Positions 1 to 11,781 of a stretch of 64,000 nucleotides of DNA are shown here, piece after piece. Origin of the DNA: Pratylenchus scribneri. Its lineage: Eukaryota; Nematoda; Chromadorea; Rhabditida; Pratylenchidae. The notes beneath the pieces were generated by a model that ran no database searches, had not been told where the DNA came from, and saw only the letters and a list, made by a program, of their open reading frames with translations. Each line of letters opens with the position of its first letter. Position 1 is the first letter of the stretch. The DNA lies in NCBI GenBank assembly GCA_030063045.1, contig JAQSEB010000112.1:248001-312000 (forward strand), read 5' to 3'. Both the position numbers and the translations under genes were made by a program.

Positions 1-57
1 AAAATAATCTCTTACTTAAGTTTTATTCTTATATATAATAACTGAAGTGCTGGTCTG

Positions 58-1312
58 ATGAGATCTTCTGCCGGCGGCCCATTTGGTAGCCGAAAAGGCG
101 GCATTCATTGTCTCCGAAAAATAATTGCCTTTGTTTTTGCTCTCCTTCTTTTGGTCATGGTTGGCGGTCAATCGGAACAACCGTGAGTTAAAAAAAAATT
201 AAATTCGGTCTTTTCTCTCAAACATAAACATTCAGCTTTTTTTCCTCAAAAACATTTTGTGTTTTCCTCAAATAGCAAATACATTTGTATTTTGCTTCAA
301 AAAACATTTGTGTTTTTTCTCAAAAACATTTTTCCCTCAAAAACATTTTGAGTTTTCTCTCAAAAATATTTTGTGTTTTCCCTCAAAAACATTTTGTGTT
401 TTCTTCAAAAACATTTTGTGTTTTCCCTCAAAAACATTTTGTGTTTTCTTCAAAAACATTTTGTGTTTTCCCTCAAAAACATTTCGTGTTTTCCCTCAAA
501 AACATTTTGTGTTTTCTTCAAAAACATTTTGTGTTTTCCCTCAAAAACATTTTGTGTTTTCCCTCAAAAACATTTTGTGTTTTCTTCAAAAAAATTTTGT
601 GTTTTCCCTCAAAAACATTTTGAGTTTTCTCTCAAAAATATTTTGTGTTTTCCCCCAAAAACATTTTGTGTTTTCTTCAAAAACATTTTGTGTTTATTAT
701 TTTTGAGTTTTATACGAAATCAAATCCATGTATGATTATCTCATCAAGGCATGTGTCATAATTTGACGAAAAAAAATTTTCGACACTTTTTTCGAGTTTC
801 GACAAGGGGGGGGGGCCTTTGCTTATTTCAATTTTACATTTCACGTAACTCACGAAATTGATGTGATGGGCCAAAAATAGGTTCATATTCGTGATTAGCA
901 CCGAAAATTTCCTCTAGAATTCGATTTTCATAAATTTTGGTTGGGGTAATGCAAAACGGAAAAGTACCGATCATAAAATATATTCTCACCTTTTCAGAAC
1001 CAAACCTGGAAATACAAAGGCACATGTACTACAAGCAGCAAAAAGCTTGGATTGGCCAAAGAATTGACGAAAGGTGATCAATTCTCGATGACTTTGATGG
1101 AAAAGAAGAAAAATATTTATGAAATTCAAATAAGGCAATCAGACAAAACAACAGAAAAATACGAATATACTGGCTATATCCCCAGTTGGGGTATTCAATA
1201 TGTTGTGGTATTGCCAAAATGTTTTTTTTTATATTTTTTATTTTAATTAAAGGTGAAAAATGGTTTGGAGTTCAACAACAATGATCCTTTCGTATCTATT
1301 AAATATGCTTGA
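58..1312 (+). CDS. Secreted protein of unknown family (3 exons, tentative)
   Basis: Exon 1 (58-182) starts at ATG and encodes an Arg/Lys-rich N-terminus followed by a hydrophobic run (IIAFVFALLLLVMVGG), read as a signal peptide or signal anchor. It ends at a strong CC|GTGAGT donor. A second exon (about 998-1207, after CTTTTCAG) and a third (1253-1312, stop TGA at 1310) share one open frame of about 90 residues. It is rich in Lys and Thr, holds the segment SWGIQYVV across the last intron and ends in SIKYA. The phase of exon 1 does not match the CTTTTCAG acceptor: exon 1 leaves two bases and exon 2 reads in phase 0. Either a later AG (before 1036 or 1039), a missed small exon, or a weaker donor in exon 1 is used. 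The ~800-bp intron holds a minisatellite. I do not recognise the family. Confidence 0.4.
240..715. repeat. Intronic minisatellite, ~20-25 bp T-rich unit
   Basis: About twenty imperfect copies of a unit reading roughly TTTTGTGTTTTCCCTCAAAA plus ACA, alternating between CCCTC and CTTC variants, lie in the first intron of the secreted-protein gene at 58-1312. All forward frames stay open (SLKNILCFLQKHFVF-like repeats) only because the unit lacks stops. It is not coding. A related TTTGTGTTTTTGTTCATC array occurs at 51590-51800 in another gene's intron. Confidence 0.9.
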
Positions 1313-2202
1313 AGAAATTGGAAGAATGGGAGGGAAATGATATTCAAATTTTAAAATAAAACAACCAATTTCATATGAACAATATTATTTTCTATGTTTG
1401 GCAAATATAAAATAAAATTGATAAATTCATTTTGACCAAATTTTTATAAATATATTCCAGTCGATATTAGTTTTTGGTCGATTTGATTTCGGCATGTTCT
1501 ATTAATAAATACAGTGCAATTCTAGAAAATAATTATTATTTATTCAATTATGAATGAGTAAGCATTTAAAAAAATTTAATAAAATATTATTTACCGGAAA
1601 AATAATTAAAAATATAAAATATTAAAATTAAATTTATGCGTATTTTATTAAATAATTTATAATTTGTAACAATGTGCGAAAAATAAAATTTTTACATTTT
1701 CGATTTGTGACTTTCATTTAAAAATATTTACTTATTCATCATGAGAATTGAGAATTCCTTTAAAAAATTTGATTGCAAAATTTTATTCAGCACCAACTCG
1801 GTCTTTTGCATCATCAATGATGGTAAAGTAAAACTGCTCTGAAAATCAATTTTCACACCATTTTATTTATCATAAAAGCTATGAAATTAAATACTTCAAA
1901 AATATTTATTTATTTTGATATGATATACAAAACAAAATAAATTTGACAAAATGACGGTAAATCGCAATTTTAGATCGAAAAGTGGCTAAATGTAATTCCA
2001 ATTTAAATCCTCTCCTACTTAATAATCATTACTTAGTCTTTGTCCTTTTTTTTATCCCTAAACTAAAACCACTGTCCTAATATTTCGTTAAGGCCAAGTA
2101 ATATCGCCCAAAAAATATTGTTGCCAAATTCATATTTTCACTTTTTAATAATTGAATGATTTTAGCTTAAAATTTGTTCTATGTGTTTAAATAATAAATT
2201 TG
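1313..2202. other. Intergenic, AT-rich, no gene seen
   Basis: After the stop at 1312 there are AATAAA-like hexamers, then about 850 bp of very AT-rich sequence with stops in all frames. No repeat structure or RNA gene stood out. Confidence 0.6.
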
Positions 2203-5035
2203 ATGATGGCAATGTCAGCAAATGAAAGAAAAAGAATTATTGCAAAAATATTCCATTTAATTTTGTTCATCAATTTAATTTGCATTTTCCATTTTGCCAA
2301 TGGCAAACCAACATTACGCTCACATCGTAGAAAAGGCTCTGCAATTATTATGATAAAATATGACGGTTAGTTGTTTTTTTTTGATGATTCAGATTCGGCA
2401 AATTTATTAAATAAAAGATTGTTTTTTTGAATTGGTAGGGAAATTTGATTCCGTTTGGCATATAGCAAATTGATTTGGTTGTTTCTTTATTGGTGAGCTA
2501 TGACCAAAAGAAAGGCCCATTACCGGTACTGAAATATTCTCTATTTGGTGTTTTTAACAGATGAATTTATTCAAAAGAAAAATACTTAATGGAAAAATTC
2601 GGAAGGAGATCCAGTAAATTCTGTTAAAATTTAAAAAGTCCATTTTCCCACCAAATTATAATAAAATATAAATCAAATTTTCTATCTCATAATGCGTTTT
2701 AGATATTTTAGAAATATGATTTAAATGAAATATGTTCGAAATATTTTAGAATTTTATAGGATTTCAAAACATTTCATTTTTCTAGAGTTTTCATTTTAGT
2801 AAAAGTATTTCATGGTAAAAAATTATATTGAAATTTTTTTTATCAGTTTTAAAAAATTGCAATTTTAGTAAATTTTTGATTAGTAGAACCATATTAAGAA
2901 TATAATAAAAAAAAATAAATTATATTTTTTTACATTAATTAATTAATTTTTATATAAATTTTCGATATTTTCTTGAAATTTAAATTTTTATTAATTTTAT
3001 AGATCCAATTGATGAATTGCGTGTTGTGGCTGCAGGCGATCGAATGTCTTCACAGAGTAATCCAATATGGCAACCAATCACTGATCATTGGAAGAAAATG
3101 CTGGATAGGCATGAAATGAATGTGGAAAAATATTATAAATTGACGGATTTGGTCAATGAACATTTTACATTGATGAGGCCCACTGAAGCTAACAGAAAAG
3201 TTAGCTTCACCATTGGTGTTAAATTTTTAGCAAGCTTAGCCCTCGCTTTCTAAGATAAAAAGAGTACTTATTATTTATCGGAAAATATTAATTTACCAAA
3301 AAATTTATCCTAATTCTTTGGTGCCGAAAAAAATTATATTTTTGCGGCATATAACTTTACCATAACTAGGTATACTGTAAGGGCTCAGAGTTTCGCAGTA
3401 CCGGATGGGATTAGGAGCTAGGGGCTAAGGAATCTTAAAGAAATCTAATTTGAACACAAAAATTTGGGTAAATTAATTCTTTTTTAGGCAAATTTATAGA
3501 CTCTTATTAGTTAAATTTCCATGTAATATAGATTCAATATATCCCAGTGGAGGGAGGCAATCATCATTTTGCAGTTGGTTTCACCGGTGTCCGAACTGCA
3601 CAAGAAAATTTTATGAATATGATTGCACATGGTGCCGAACCACAAACCATGCAAGATTTGGCACAAATGGTAGACCAAGCATATAAAGGTATTCTAAAAA
3701 TTGATAAACATTCAAAAATTGTTCATTTTATTTTTTATTAGAATAATTTCCACTAATGTTGAATTAAATAAAATCAAATAGTATTTGAATTTGATATTGA
3801 TATCGAGTCCATTTCAAAACCTGATGAGATAATTTTTTGGGTATAGAATGAAGAAATCAAACATTTAGGTATGAAATTTCCCTAAAATTGGCTTTTTTAA
3901 ATTTTAATATATGTATTTCGCCGGCTTTTCCTCCGATAATTTAATTCATTTAATTAATATAAGAAATTTAATTTTTAAAGCTGAAGGATTAGGATGAGTG
4001 CACATTGGACAATCCAAAGTACTTCCTAATTCATTTCCTGGATAAATTAATATTTGCTTTCGGATCACTGAATTATATAAACAAACTCCACAATACTGTC
4101 CATTTGATTTATTATTAATTTATTAGATTTACAAGTTAGGGCGATTTAATCTAACTGATCAAAAAAAATTACTATTTTTCTAAAAAATATTATTATAATA
4201 AAGAGAAAAATTTAGATGAAATTCTCCCAATTTAACAATATATTTTTAGATAGTCAAGCGGAATTGGAACTGCCTGCGAATAGACGCCAATATTTGTCCA
4301 CGGATGGTTATGATATTTACACAATGAATGTGGGTGGCACAACTAGGCCAAAAGTAACAAAAATGCCAGGAAATGTTTATGCGGATGGATTTGCTATTGA
4401 AGAAATTGAGAAAAGACTGAGGCCAATTTATGGCAGAGGAAATGCCGATCCAAGAAAAATTACCAAAGAGAATGTGATGGAACATTTACGAGGAACTTAT
4501 GCCGAAATTTTAAGTTTTTTTTGATTAATTATTTAGAGGGAAATGATGGAGAGTGATTACTGATTAATGCCAAAAAATGCATACAGAAATTTAAGTCGAA
4601 AAAATTATTTTGGTGACCCAAAAATTATCTAAATCCCCAAAAAATTTATTCAAATAATTAGATTGATGCAACAAAAAATCTTGATAAAAAATTTAGTACA
4701 TTCAATTTTTCATATCTTTGATAAAATCCATATATTTTCCATAATTATTTGCCCCTTTTCAATTTTATTCCCAGCATTTGGTCAATCCAAATAGTCCACA
4801 TAGGCCACTTAACACGGTGTCGGCCAGTTTCGATGCTTACGTGATGGGCGATGAACAAGGCCAAGTTCGACACTACCAGCATGAGGATCCGGCGGAAGTG
4901 CAAAAAATTCGGAACCTTGCCCGAATCCCAATGGACACAATTGTGGAGGATATTATCAAGGAGGGAGGATGGGATGAGAGTTTCAACAATGATCGAATAA
5001 TGGGACCAGCCTATGATCGAGTGATGCATAAGTAA
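2203..5035 (+). CDS. Secreted protein of unknown family (~333 aa, 5 exons)
   Basis: Exons 2203-2365, 3003-3215, 3548-3688, 4250-4473 (end least certain) and 4775-5035 join in phase. The first exon has tandem ATGs (2203, 2206) and encodes a signal peptide with a hydrophobic core (FHLILFINLICIFHFANG). The mature protein is acidic and mixed: a helical segment (DHWKKMLDRHEMNVEKYY), a Gly/His patch at the start of exon 3 (EGGNHHFAVGFTGV), then Arg- and Asn-rich stretches. It contains no recognisable catalytic motif and only isolated Met/His clusters. The fourth exon's donor is a weak AAT|GTGATG, chosen because only it gives the phase needed by the last exon. The last exon ends CATAAGTAAATAAA, where AA|GTAAAT could also be a donor. 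I cannot name the family. Secretion is inferred from the leader only. Confidence 0.6.
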
Positions 5036-5117
5036 ATAAATATTCTCGAAAATGAGAATAATATTGCCTTAGGCAAAAATGTTTATTCCAATTTTTTAGC
5101 AAATTTTTGTAAAATGA

Positions 5118-5372
5118 CCAATTTTAAAAAAATTTTGGTATTGTTGTATTTTATGGGCTGGAAGGGAAAGTGATGATGATGGATGATGAAGATTTAAATG
5201 AAGAATGAGAATAAGACGAAGATAAGGATGAGGATGATGAAGAAGATGTTGATTGATGAATATGATCATCCTCAGCTTCCTCTCTTCTTTTTCATCATCA
5301 TCATCATCCTTTTTCCCTTCCAGACTTTCAGCCCTTAAACTAAAATAGTACCAAAATTTTTGTAAGCTCTTT
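5118..5372. repeat. Imperfect inverted repeat (hairpin / MITE-like)
   Basis: The left arm (about 5128-5190: AATTTTGGTATTGTTGTATT, then GGGCTGGAAGGGAAAGTGAT) is the reverse complement, with indels, of the right arm (about 5295-5368: CATCCTTTTTCCCTTCCAGA, then CAGCCCTTAAACTAAAATAG and TACCAAAATTTTTG). A purine-rich GATGAAGATG loop lies between the arms. No clear target duplication was found. Confidence 0.7.
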
Positions 5373-5625
5373 TTATTAAGCATTTTTTTATCAAAATGAT
5401 TGATCAAATATAATTGACCAAAAAGTTATTGCCAAAAATACAAATTTCACGATTATGGCTTTGGTCGCTTTTTTGATTATAAACTTTTCACAATTTTTAC
5501 AATTCCATTCTTTCTCTAAAAAATTCATTCCAATCCAGGGCAATACAATTTTGTCAAATTACTAAAACAAAGCTAAAATTTATTTGATTGTTGTACAAAA
5601 TTCGGTATATAATTGGCTATTTTAG

Positions 5626-6327
5626 ACTGCGTGTGGAATGTGGATCAATGGGAGCCAACAATGGAAGAAGGCGGCGATCCGGGCCATCATCGACGTCGAA
5701 TGGGTCGAGGCGGAAATAGCGGACATAGTGGTTGCCCAACACAAAGTGCCGGATTAGGGAGATTAGGAATGAGAAGAGGTGGCAGTTGCGGCATATCTTT
5801 CCCTTCGGGTAATTCATTCACATATATAATTTCAAAATTGAAATTTACAGAAAATTATTTTAAAAATAAAAATTTTTCTATAATTTGGATGCTAAAAACA
5901 TGAATAAGACCTTATTTTAGTGGATATTTAGCCTTTGGCCATCTTGATATGAATATGGCAACATTTAAAAATATAACCTATCTATTGAACAAAATGGCAG
6001 CCAAATTTATGTTTGGTTTTTCATTAATAATTGTCCTTAAATGAAAATTAAACAAAATGAATTTAAAATTCTTAATTTTATTTTACTTAAATTTATTACG
6101 AATTCCCATAAATTTGTTGGTCATTTTCAGCACCAAAAAAAGATCGACAAAATCCACGAAATGGGAAACCGCCGCCAACCCCAACGAAGCATAACCCTAA
6201 AAATAGAGGAAAACGAGGAGGAAGAAGACCAATTTTGAAGCCGAAAAACACTGCAAATTTTAAGAAGAAAGGAAACTTTGGAAGGAAGCTTGGAGGATGG
6301 GGCATTGGAAGAAGATTGAGGGGATAA
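5626..6327 (+). CDS. Gly/Arg/Lys-rich basic protein, 3' part (2 exons, 5' end not found)
   Basis: Exon 5626-5808 (after TATTTTAG) and exon 6131-6327 (after TTTTCAG) join in phase 1 and give about 125 residues ending in TAA at 6325. The first half is Gly-, His- and Arg-rich (HHRRRMGRGGNSGHSG) with three Cys. The second half is strongly basic with Pro, Lys and Arg-Gly runs (KRGGRRPILKPK, GRKLGGWGIGRRLRG). Such composition suggests RNA or polyanion binding, but this is inference from composition only. The upstream neighbour's last exon (to 5035) ends in a possible donor but leaves the wrong phase, so I treat these as separate genes. They may be one gene with an unseen exon, and the start codon is missing from this model. 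Confidence 0.45.
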
Positions 6328-6644
6328 ATTTAAATTGCATAATTGAATTAAAATTATAAAAAAGCAAAATGACAATAAAAAATAGATTTAAAAAATTAAT
6401 TAATTCAATTATTATCTAGGAGGGGGAAGAAGTGGACAATGATGAAGATATAATTGTTCAATAATAATCAATTAAAACAAACATTCTCATCTTTCCATTT
6501 AAAAATATAATAAACATTAATAAATATTTTTGTATTTCAATTAATTTGTTTTCAAAAACAAGCATATATTTATTTTCATATCAAATTTATATTACAAATC
6601 AAATAATGCATTTTAATTAAAGAACAATCAAATCAATAATAATA

Positions 6645-9600
6645 ATGATGAGCAAAGATTTTACATTCTATGAAGCAATGAAGGATACACCGAATTTCAG
6701 GTCACTAATTAAAATTATTTGATAAATTGGATTATTTTTATTGATTTTATTAGATTTGAATTGAGCCAAAATGAACGATATTTTGAGAGGCTGCAAAAAC
6801 GGATGGAAGAGGTTTAATTTATTTTTAATTAATTTTTTTTTAATAATTTTCTAAATTTTTCACAGATGTTAAAATCGATTAATATTGTCATTGAACATGG
6901 CCAACATTTTATGTCATCATTATAGTTCAGTTTTTAGTTTTTACATTTTAATTTATATAAAAATTTTATTAGCAATTTAACTGTCTCGCTGAATCGACTC
7001 TGGTTGGATTTACAAATTGATGAGAGCAAGGAAAAAGTTGCTTTCGAAACGTACAACATCCTCTCCGAATCACTGTCACAAATTGTTTATTTACAAAAAT
7101 CATTGATTGAGCATGCTTATCCATCATTACGTTCCGGGTTTGAGTCATTTTTGAAGAGGGAAATGGACAAATTGGCAGAGGTGAAAGTCCATTTTGACAG
7201 CCTTTCGGCATCCCTTTCCGAGGCACTTTCCAAAAAGGCTGCAATCAATAAAAGCAAAACACAGGTTTAATTTATTAAAAAAATTAAATTAATTAAAAAT
7301 TTTTTAAGGAATTACAAGATGCCGAGAATTCATTGACCGCAATTGGGACATGTTTTTCCCATAATGGATTGGATTATGTTGCACAAATTAACATTTTGCA
7401 TGCCCTAAAGACTCCCGTAATTCTTGAAAGTTAGTTTTTTCTTTTCTCGCTTTATTTGGGAATAATCCAACTTGACGCCTTTTAAAATTACTCATTGAGG
7501 ACGGAACCAATTTTGATGTTTTAGCATCAAATTAAAGAGTAGTCTTTTGGCTATCAAATGATATTAATTTTATTTAAATTGGTTCAGAATTGATGGATTA
7601 TGACCAAAAAACCGCTGTAAAAAATAAGGCAAATCCAAAGTAGAGAGAATTTTCGGTGGTTTTTTGGTCACAGCTCTATTAATTCTGAACCAATTTAAAT
7701 AAAATTAATTTCATTAGATGCCCAAAAGTCTGCTCTTTAATTTGATACTAAACTTATCAGAATTGGTTCAGTTCTTTCTTAATCAGTTATTATAAACGAT
7801 GCCTGCCTAGTTGGTTTTGTTTCTCGATTTATTTTTTTTTTCAATTCAAATTTTTTTAGCACTTTGGGCATTCATCAAGGAACACGGAAATTTCTTCACC
7901 CGCGGTGCCAATTTTTTTGCCGAACAACAAGAATTCATGATTGGCGATGCTTTAGCCTCAATGCGGTTTTCATATAAACAAATTGAGCGGAAAATGCAGG
8001 ATCGGCACACATTCGTCCCAAAGGTTTGAATTATAAATAAATAATATTTAGTGAATTAAAGGAAATTTTCCAATTCCCAACCGGCATACCCGTTGATCCA
8101 GAATGCATTATGGAAGGTTACCTGTTCAAGAGGGCAACAAATGCGTTCAAAACTTGGTTCAAATTTGATAAAAATTTATTTTTAATAATAAAATTTTAAG
8201 GAATCGACGATGGTTTATGATAAAAGAAGGCAAATTGGTATTAAAAAAATATTTTTATTTAATTAATTATTATCCTTTTAATTTAGCTTTATTCACATAA
8301 ATCCAATGACGGCGAGCCGGAAATTCCAACGACAATGGAAGAGAACCTGAAACTTTGTTTGGTTCGGCCGGCACCGCCTACAATTGAACGTGCTTGCTGT
8401 TTTGAGTTGGTCACACCGAACAAGTTGGAAAATTGAAATAAAATTCAATCAAAAATAATATTTTTTTCAATTCACAGAAATCATTTACTCCAAGCGGACA
8501 CTGAAACTTTATGCAATGCTTGGATCCGTGCTTTGCAAAGAACAATTCAAGTTTGTGTTTAAATTTTTTATGGGTTGTATTTAATTTGGTAAAAAAGGGT
8601 ATTGAAAATGGTGAAAAGATTTTTTGTAATGGTTCAAAGGTTTGGTTTGTCCTAAACAACCCCAAACCTTTTACCCAATCGATAAATCTGATTAAGACGT
8701 ATTAAATGGTTTATAATTTGTTATGGTTTTAGTCAAAAAATTGTTATTATATGGTTTAAACCTCTTACGGTTTTCGATTCAAATTTATTTAAAAAACATC
8801 AAAAATATCATTTGCCGCACTGGACATTGAACCTTCCGCAAAGAGTAATTGCTCAAGCGCTTAACCAGCTGAGCTATTCGAGGGAGCCTAAGTCTATGAT
8901 AAACCAAAAACCATTGAACCATTGTTTTTTTTCGATGTTTTTTTTGCTAATTAAAGTTCACGTTTTTAGCATTTACACGAAGATGAAAATGGAACGTATA
9001 AAAATTCGAGGAAATCCTTTGTGGATGCGATGAATGCACTAGGGTTAATTACCCGGGGGCGGGTAATGAAAAAGCGGGTAACGGGTAATACGGGTAATTG
9101 GGGTCCGGGTAATGGGTAGGGTAGACCAAACTCGAAAAATACCCGCGGGTACTACCCTACCCGTTCCTTGTTAAGACATTTTTTGAAATTCGTTTAATAA
9201 AATTTTTAAAATTGGCCAAAATAAATATCATAATAAAAAATAATAAAAACTCTTCTTCATCTTCAAATTCTTCTTCACTAAAATCTTTGCCTTTTGCAAC
9301 AATTCAGGCTTTGAAATAAACATATTAAATGCTTGTGAACAATTAAATTCAGAATTTTCTTTAATCGAAACAAGGGCATTCACTGTATCAACTTTAAAAC
9401 TGTTTCTTTCATCCGTCCAAACATACGTTGGCAAGGAGGGCAGGACAACCACCCATTTTGCGCCTCCCTAAAATTGCCCGCGGCAGCGAAAAATTTGGTT
9501 TTTGTAATGGCCGCGCAGCGAAAAATTAGGTCTAAAAATGGCCCCGATAGAGGAAAATTTAAGCCAAAATTAGGCGCGCAGCGAAAAATCAGAGCCAAAA

Positions 9601-11781
9601 TTAGCCATGCAGCGAAAAATTAGAGCCAAAATTAGCCGCGCAGCGAAAAATTAGAGATAAAATTAGCCGCGCAGCGAAAAATTAGAGATAAAATTAGCCA
9701 CGCAGCGAAAAATTTTTATAATTTCAGAAAATTGGTCAAAATCAGGCTTTATCAGGCTTTTTCCGAAATCAGGTTTTTGTCAGGCAAAATCCGAAAAATC
9801 AGGGAAAACCTGATAAATCAGGCATTCTGAGAGCCCTGCATAAAAAAATACAATTTTTGTTCCCTAAATGGTGGCTTTAAAAAGGTTACGGGTAGGCGGG
9901 TAGTCGGGTAGTCAAGGTGCGGGTAATGGGTAATACGGGTAATTGGGGTCCGGGTAACGGGTAGGGTAATTTGCCCAAAATCCTTACGGGTACCCTACCC
10001 GACTACCCTACCCGTCAACGGGTAATTAACCCTAGAATGCACCACATGAATCAGCAGGTAATTTAATTTAAATTAAAATACTTTATTTAATAATGTGATA
10101 GAAATTGCTTCAACCTCTTCAAGCCAGGATGCCACCGGCTCAAAAGAAAATATAAATGAAAAAAAGTAAAAAAATAAATAAAATTTAAAATTAAATAAAT
10201 AAATAAATTTAGAACAAATTCCAACACACAAACGACAACTATAATGAATGTAAAAAGTGAAACGGAGAAACAACAAAATATGAAAATATTTTTGAAAGAA
10301 TTGCTGAACATACCGGGCAATGAAAAATGCGCAGATTGTGGATGCGCAAACCCGAAATGGACAAGCCTGAATTTGGGCATAATAATTTGCATTGAATGCA
10401 GCGGAGTTCATCGAAGTTTTGGTGTACAATTTTCGAAAGTTCGGTCAGTATTATAAAAATTTTTAAAATAATTTTTAAATTAATTTCAATTTAGTTCATT
10501 AACAATGGATTCGCTGGAAATAGAGCAACGGAATATTCTTTTACAATTGGGCAATAATTCGGTGAATTCAATTTTTCTTGAGCATATGCCAAAAATGGAG
10601 CCGGGTCAAGATGGATTTTACGGGATAAATGGACATTCATCCAGGTAATTAAAAATGAATACATTAAAATAAATAAATTCCATTTTTTAAGGGAAGCACG
10701 TGAAAAATGGATAACGGATAAATATATCAACAAAATTTTTGCAAAACCGCAGCTAATTAAACGTAAATTTATTCAAATTAATTTTTGAATTATTTTGTGC
10801 AATTTTTAGCCCATATTCGATCACATTCATCAATCATACCAACAACAAAAATAATTCCAAATGTTGATTGTTCAAATTCATTAGTGAAATTGCGTTGTTC
10901 AAGCGGAATTGGTGAATTGGAGAGTAGCAGAAAAAGCAATGATAATTTGAATCAATCAGCAGCCGGTAAAATTAAAAATGTTTATTTTCCTATTTTTTTT
11001 AAATTTAATAACAGATTTTCGAATATCCCGAAATTCATTTGGCTCCGATTCAAATTTGATGCAATCAGCCAGCAAAGCGGCACTCGCCTCCCGAGAATCC
11101 ATAATATCACTGAAGGGGGAAAACACAATTGGAGCGGCAATAAAGAATGGACAAATTGGACGGATATTCAAATGGATTGTTCAAAATGACATTAATTTGA
11201 ATGGGAGAATCCAATTCGACGGTGGTGATTCATCTTTTTCTACACTTCTTCATTCGGCAACAGAAAATGTAAAAAAAAATAATTTAATTAATTAAATAAA
11301 TTAATTTATTTATTTTAGAATCAAACAACATTGGTGGAATTTCTCCTATTGAATGGGGCAAAAGTGAATATGGTTGATGGGCAGAAGAATACACCACTGC
11401 ATTTGGCTTCAGAAAAAGGCCATACAATGTAATTTTAAATTAAATATTTAATTATAAATAAATTATTATTAAACCAATTTATAGTATTGTCTATCAATTG
11501 CTAAAACGAAATGCGGAGAAATCAATAAAAAATGTTGATTCAAAAACACCACTCGAAATTGCCGTAGAGCGGTGCCATGCAGATATAGTCACATTGTAAT
11601 TGTGTTTTTTTTTTAATTTATAATGGAAATTATTTTCAGACTCAGATTACATGAAATGAAGGAGGAATTCAATGATGATCAAAATTCAACAATGGATGAA
11701 ACGGTTGAAGGTTTTATTGGAGATTTGGCGGCAAAACAATTATTGGTCAGAGAAGCTGAAAACAAGGAAATGCAAAATTGA
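6645..11781 (+). CDS. cnt-1: ACAP-type Arf GTPase-activating protein (BAR-PH-ArfGAP-ankyrin), CNT-1-like
   Basis: Twenty exons join in phase (6645-6700, 6754-6811, 6866-6924, 6973-7264, 7309-7429, 7860-8023, 8062-8156, 8201-8237, 8287-8423, 8478-8550, 8970-9038+10042-10057, 10102-10165, 10213-10443, 10495-10644, 10692-10762, 10810-10965, 11015-11268, 11319-11428, 11485-11595, 11640-11781). They give 821 aa if the inserted element is ignored, close to metazoan ACAPs. Domains in order: an N-terminal helical BAR region; a PH domain from MEGYLFKR to the Trp of NAWIRAL; an ArfGAP zinc finger CADCG...CIEC with the conserved PKWTSLNLG and the catalytic Arg in GVHRSFG; then ankyrin repeats ([12 protein letters not shown] and others). 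Known role of the family: stimulating GTP hydrolysis on Arf6 at endosomal and plasma membranes. Oddity: a 995-bp hAT-like element sits inside the exon between PH and ArfGAP and puts a stop in frame unless it is spliced out or absent from other alleles. Confidence 0.95.
7484..7780. mobile_element. Palindromic MITE-like element in ACAP intron 5
   Basis: About 120-bp arms, GAACCAATTTTGATGTTTTA ... TTAAATTGGTTCAGAATT on the left, are mirrored by TTAATTCTGAACCAATTTAA ... TCAGAATTGGTTCAGTTC on the right around a short centre containing ACCAAAAAACC and GGTTTTTTGGTC. It has no coding capacity. The two arms are roughly 85 percent alike by eye. Confidence 0.8.
8600..8770. mobile_element. Diverged partial copy of the NHR-intron MITE family
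   Basis: Stretches such as AATGGTTTATAATTTG, TGGTTTAAACC and ACCCAATCGATAAATC resemble the interior of the two elements at 27683-28024 and 29180-29578. The TTGCGAAAAG termini are missing. It lies in the 419-bp ACAP intron 8551-8969. Confidence 0.4.
8814..8889 (-). pseudogene. tRNA-like sequence (tRNA pseudogene or tRNA-derived SINE head)
   Basis: Read on the minus strand there is a perfect A-box-like TAGCTCAGCTGGTTAAG followed about 30 nt later by GGTTCAATGTCC, close to the B box GGTTCRANNCC but one base longer. The 5' and 3' ends do not form a convincing 7-bp acceptor stem, so I call it a tRNA-derived relic rather than a working tRNA. It lies in an ACAP intron, antisense to the gene. Confidence 0.5.
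9040..10034. mobile_element. Non-autonomous hAT-like element inside an ACAP coding exon
   Basis: A 995-bp insertion bounded by perfect 16-bp inverted termini TAGGGTTAATTACCCG / CGGGTAATTAACCCTA and flanked by an 8-bp direct repeat GAATGCAC (9032-9039 and 10035-10042), the target-site duplication length typical of hAT elements. Both ends consist of degenerate CGGGTAAT tandem units. The middle (about 9470-9720) is a minisatellite of GCAGCGAAAAATTAGA-type units. There is no transposase frame. Removing the element plus one target copy restores an open exon (…MNAPHESA…) in the phase needed downstream. The same termini occur on the element at 43737-44211. Confidence 0.9.

Noticed and set aside
257..735. 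Overlapping 110-150 codon frames rich in Phe, Lys and Ser
   Set aside because: They are translations of an intronic minisatellite open in all three frames.
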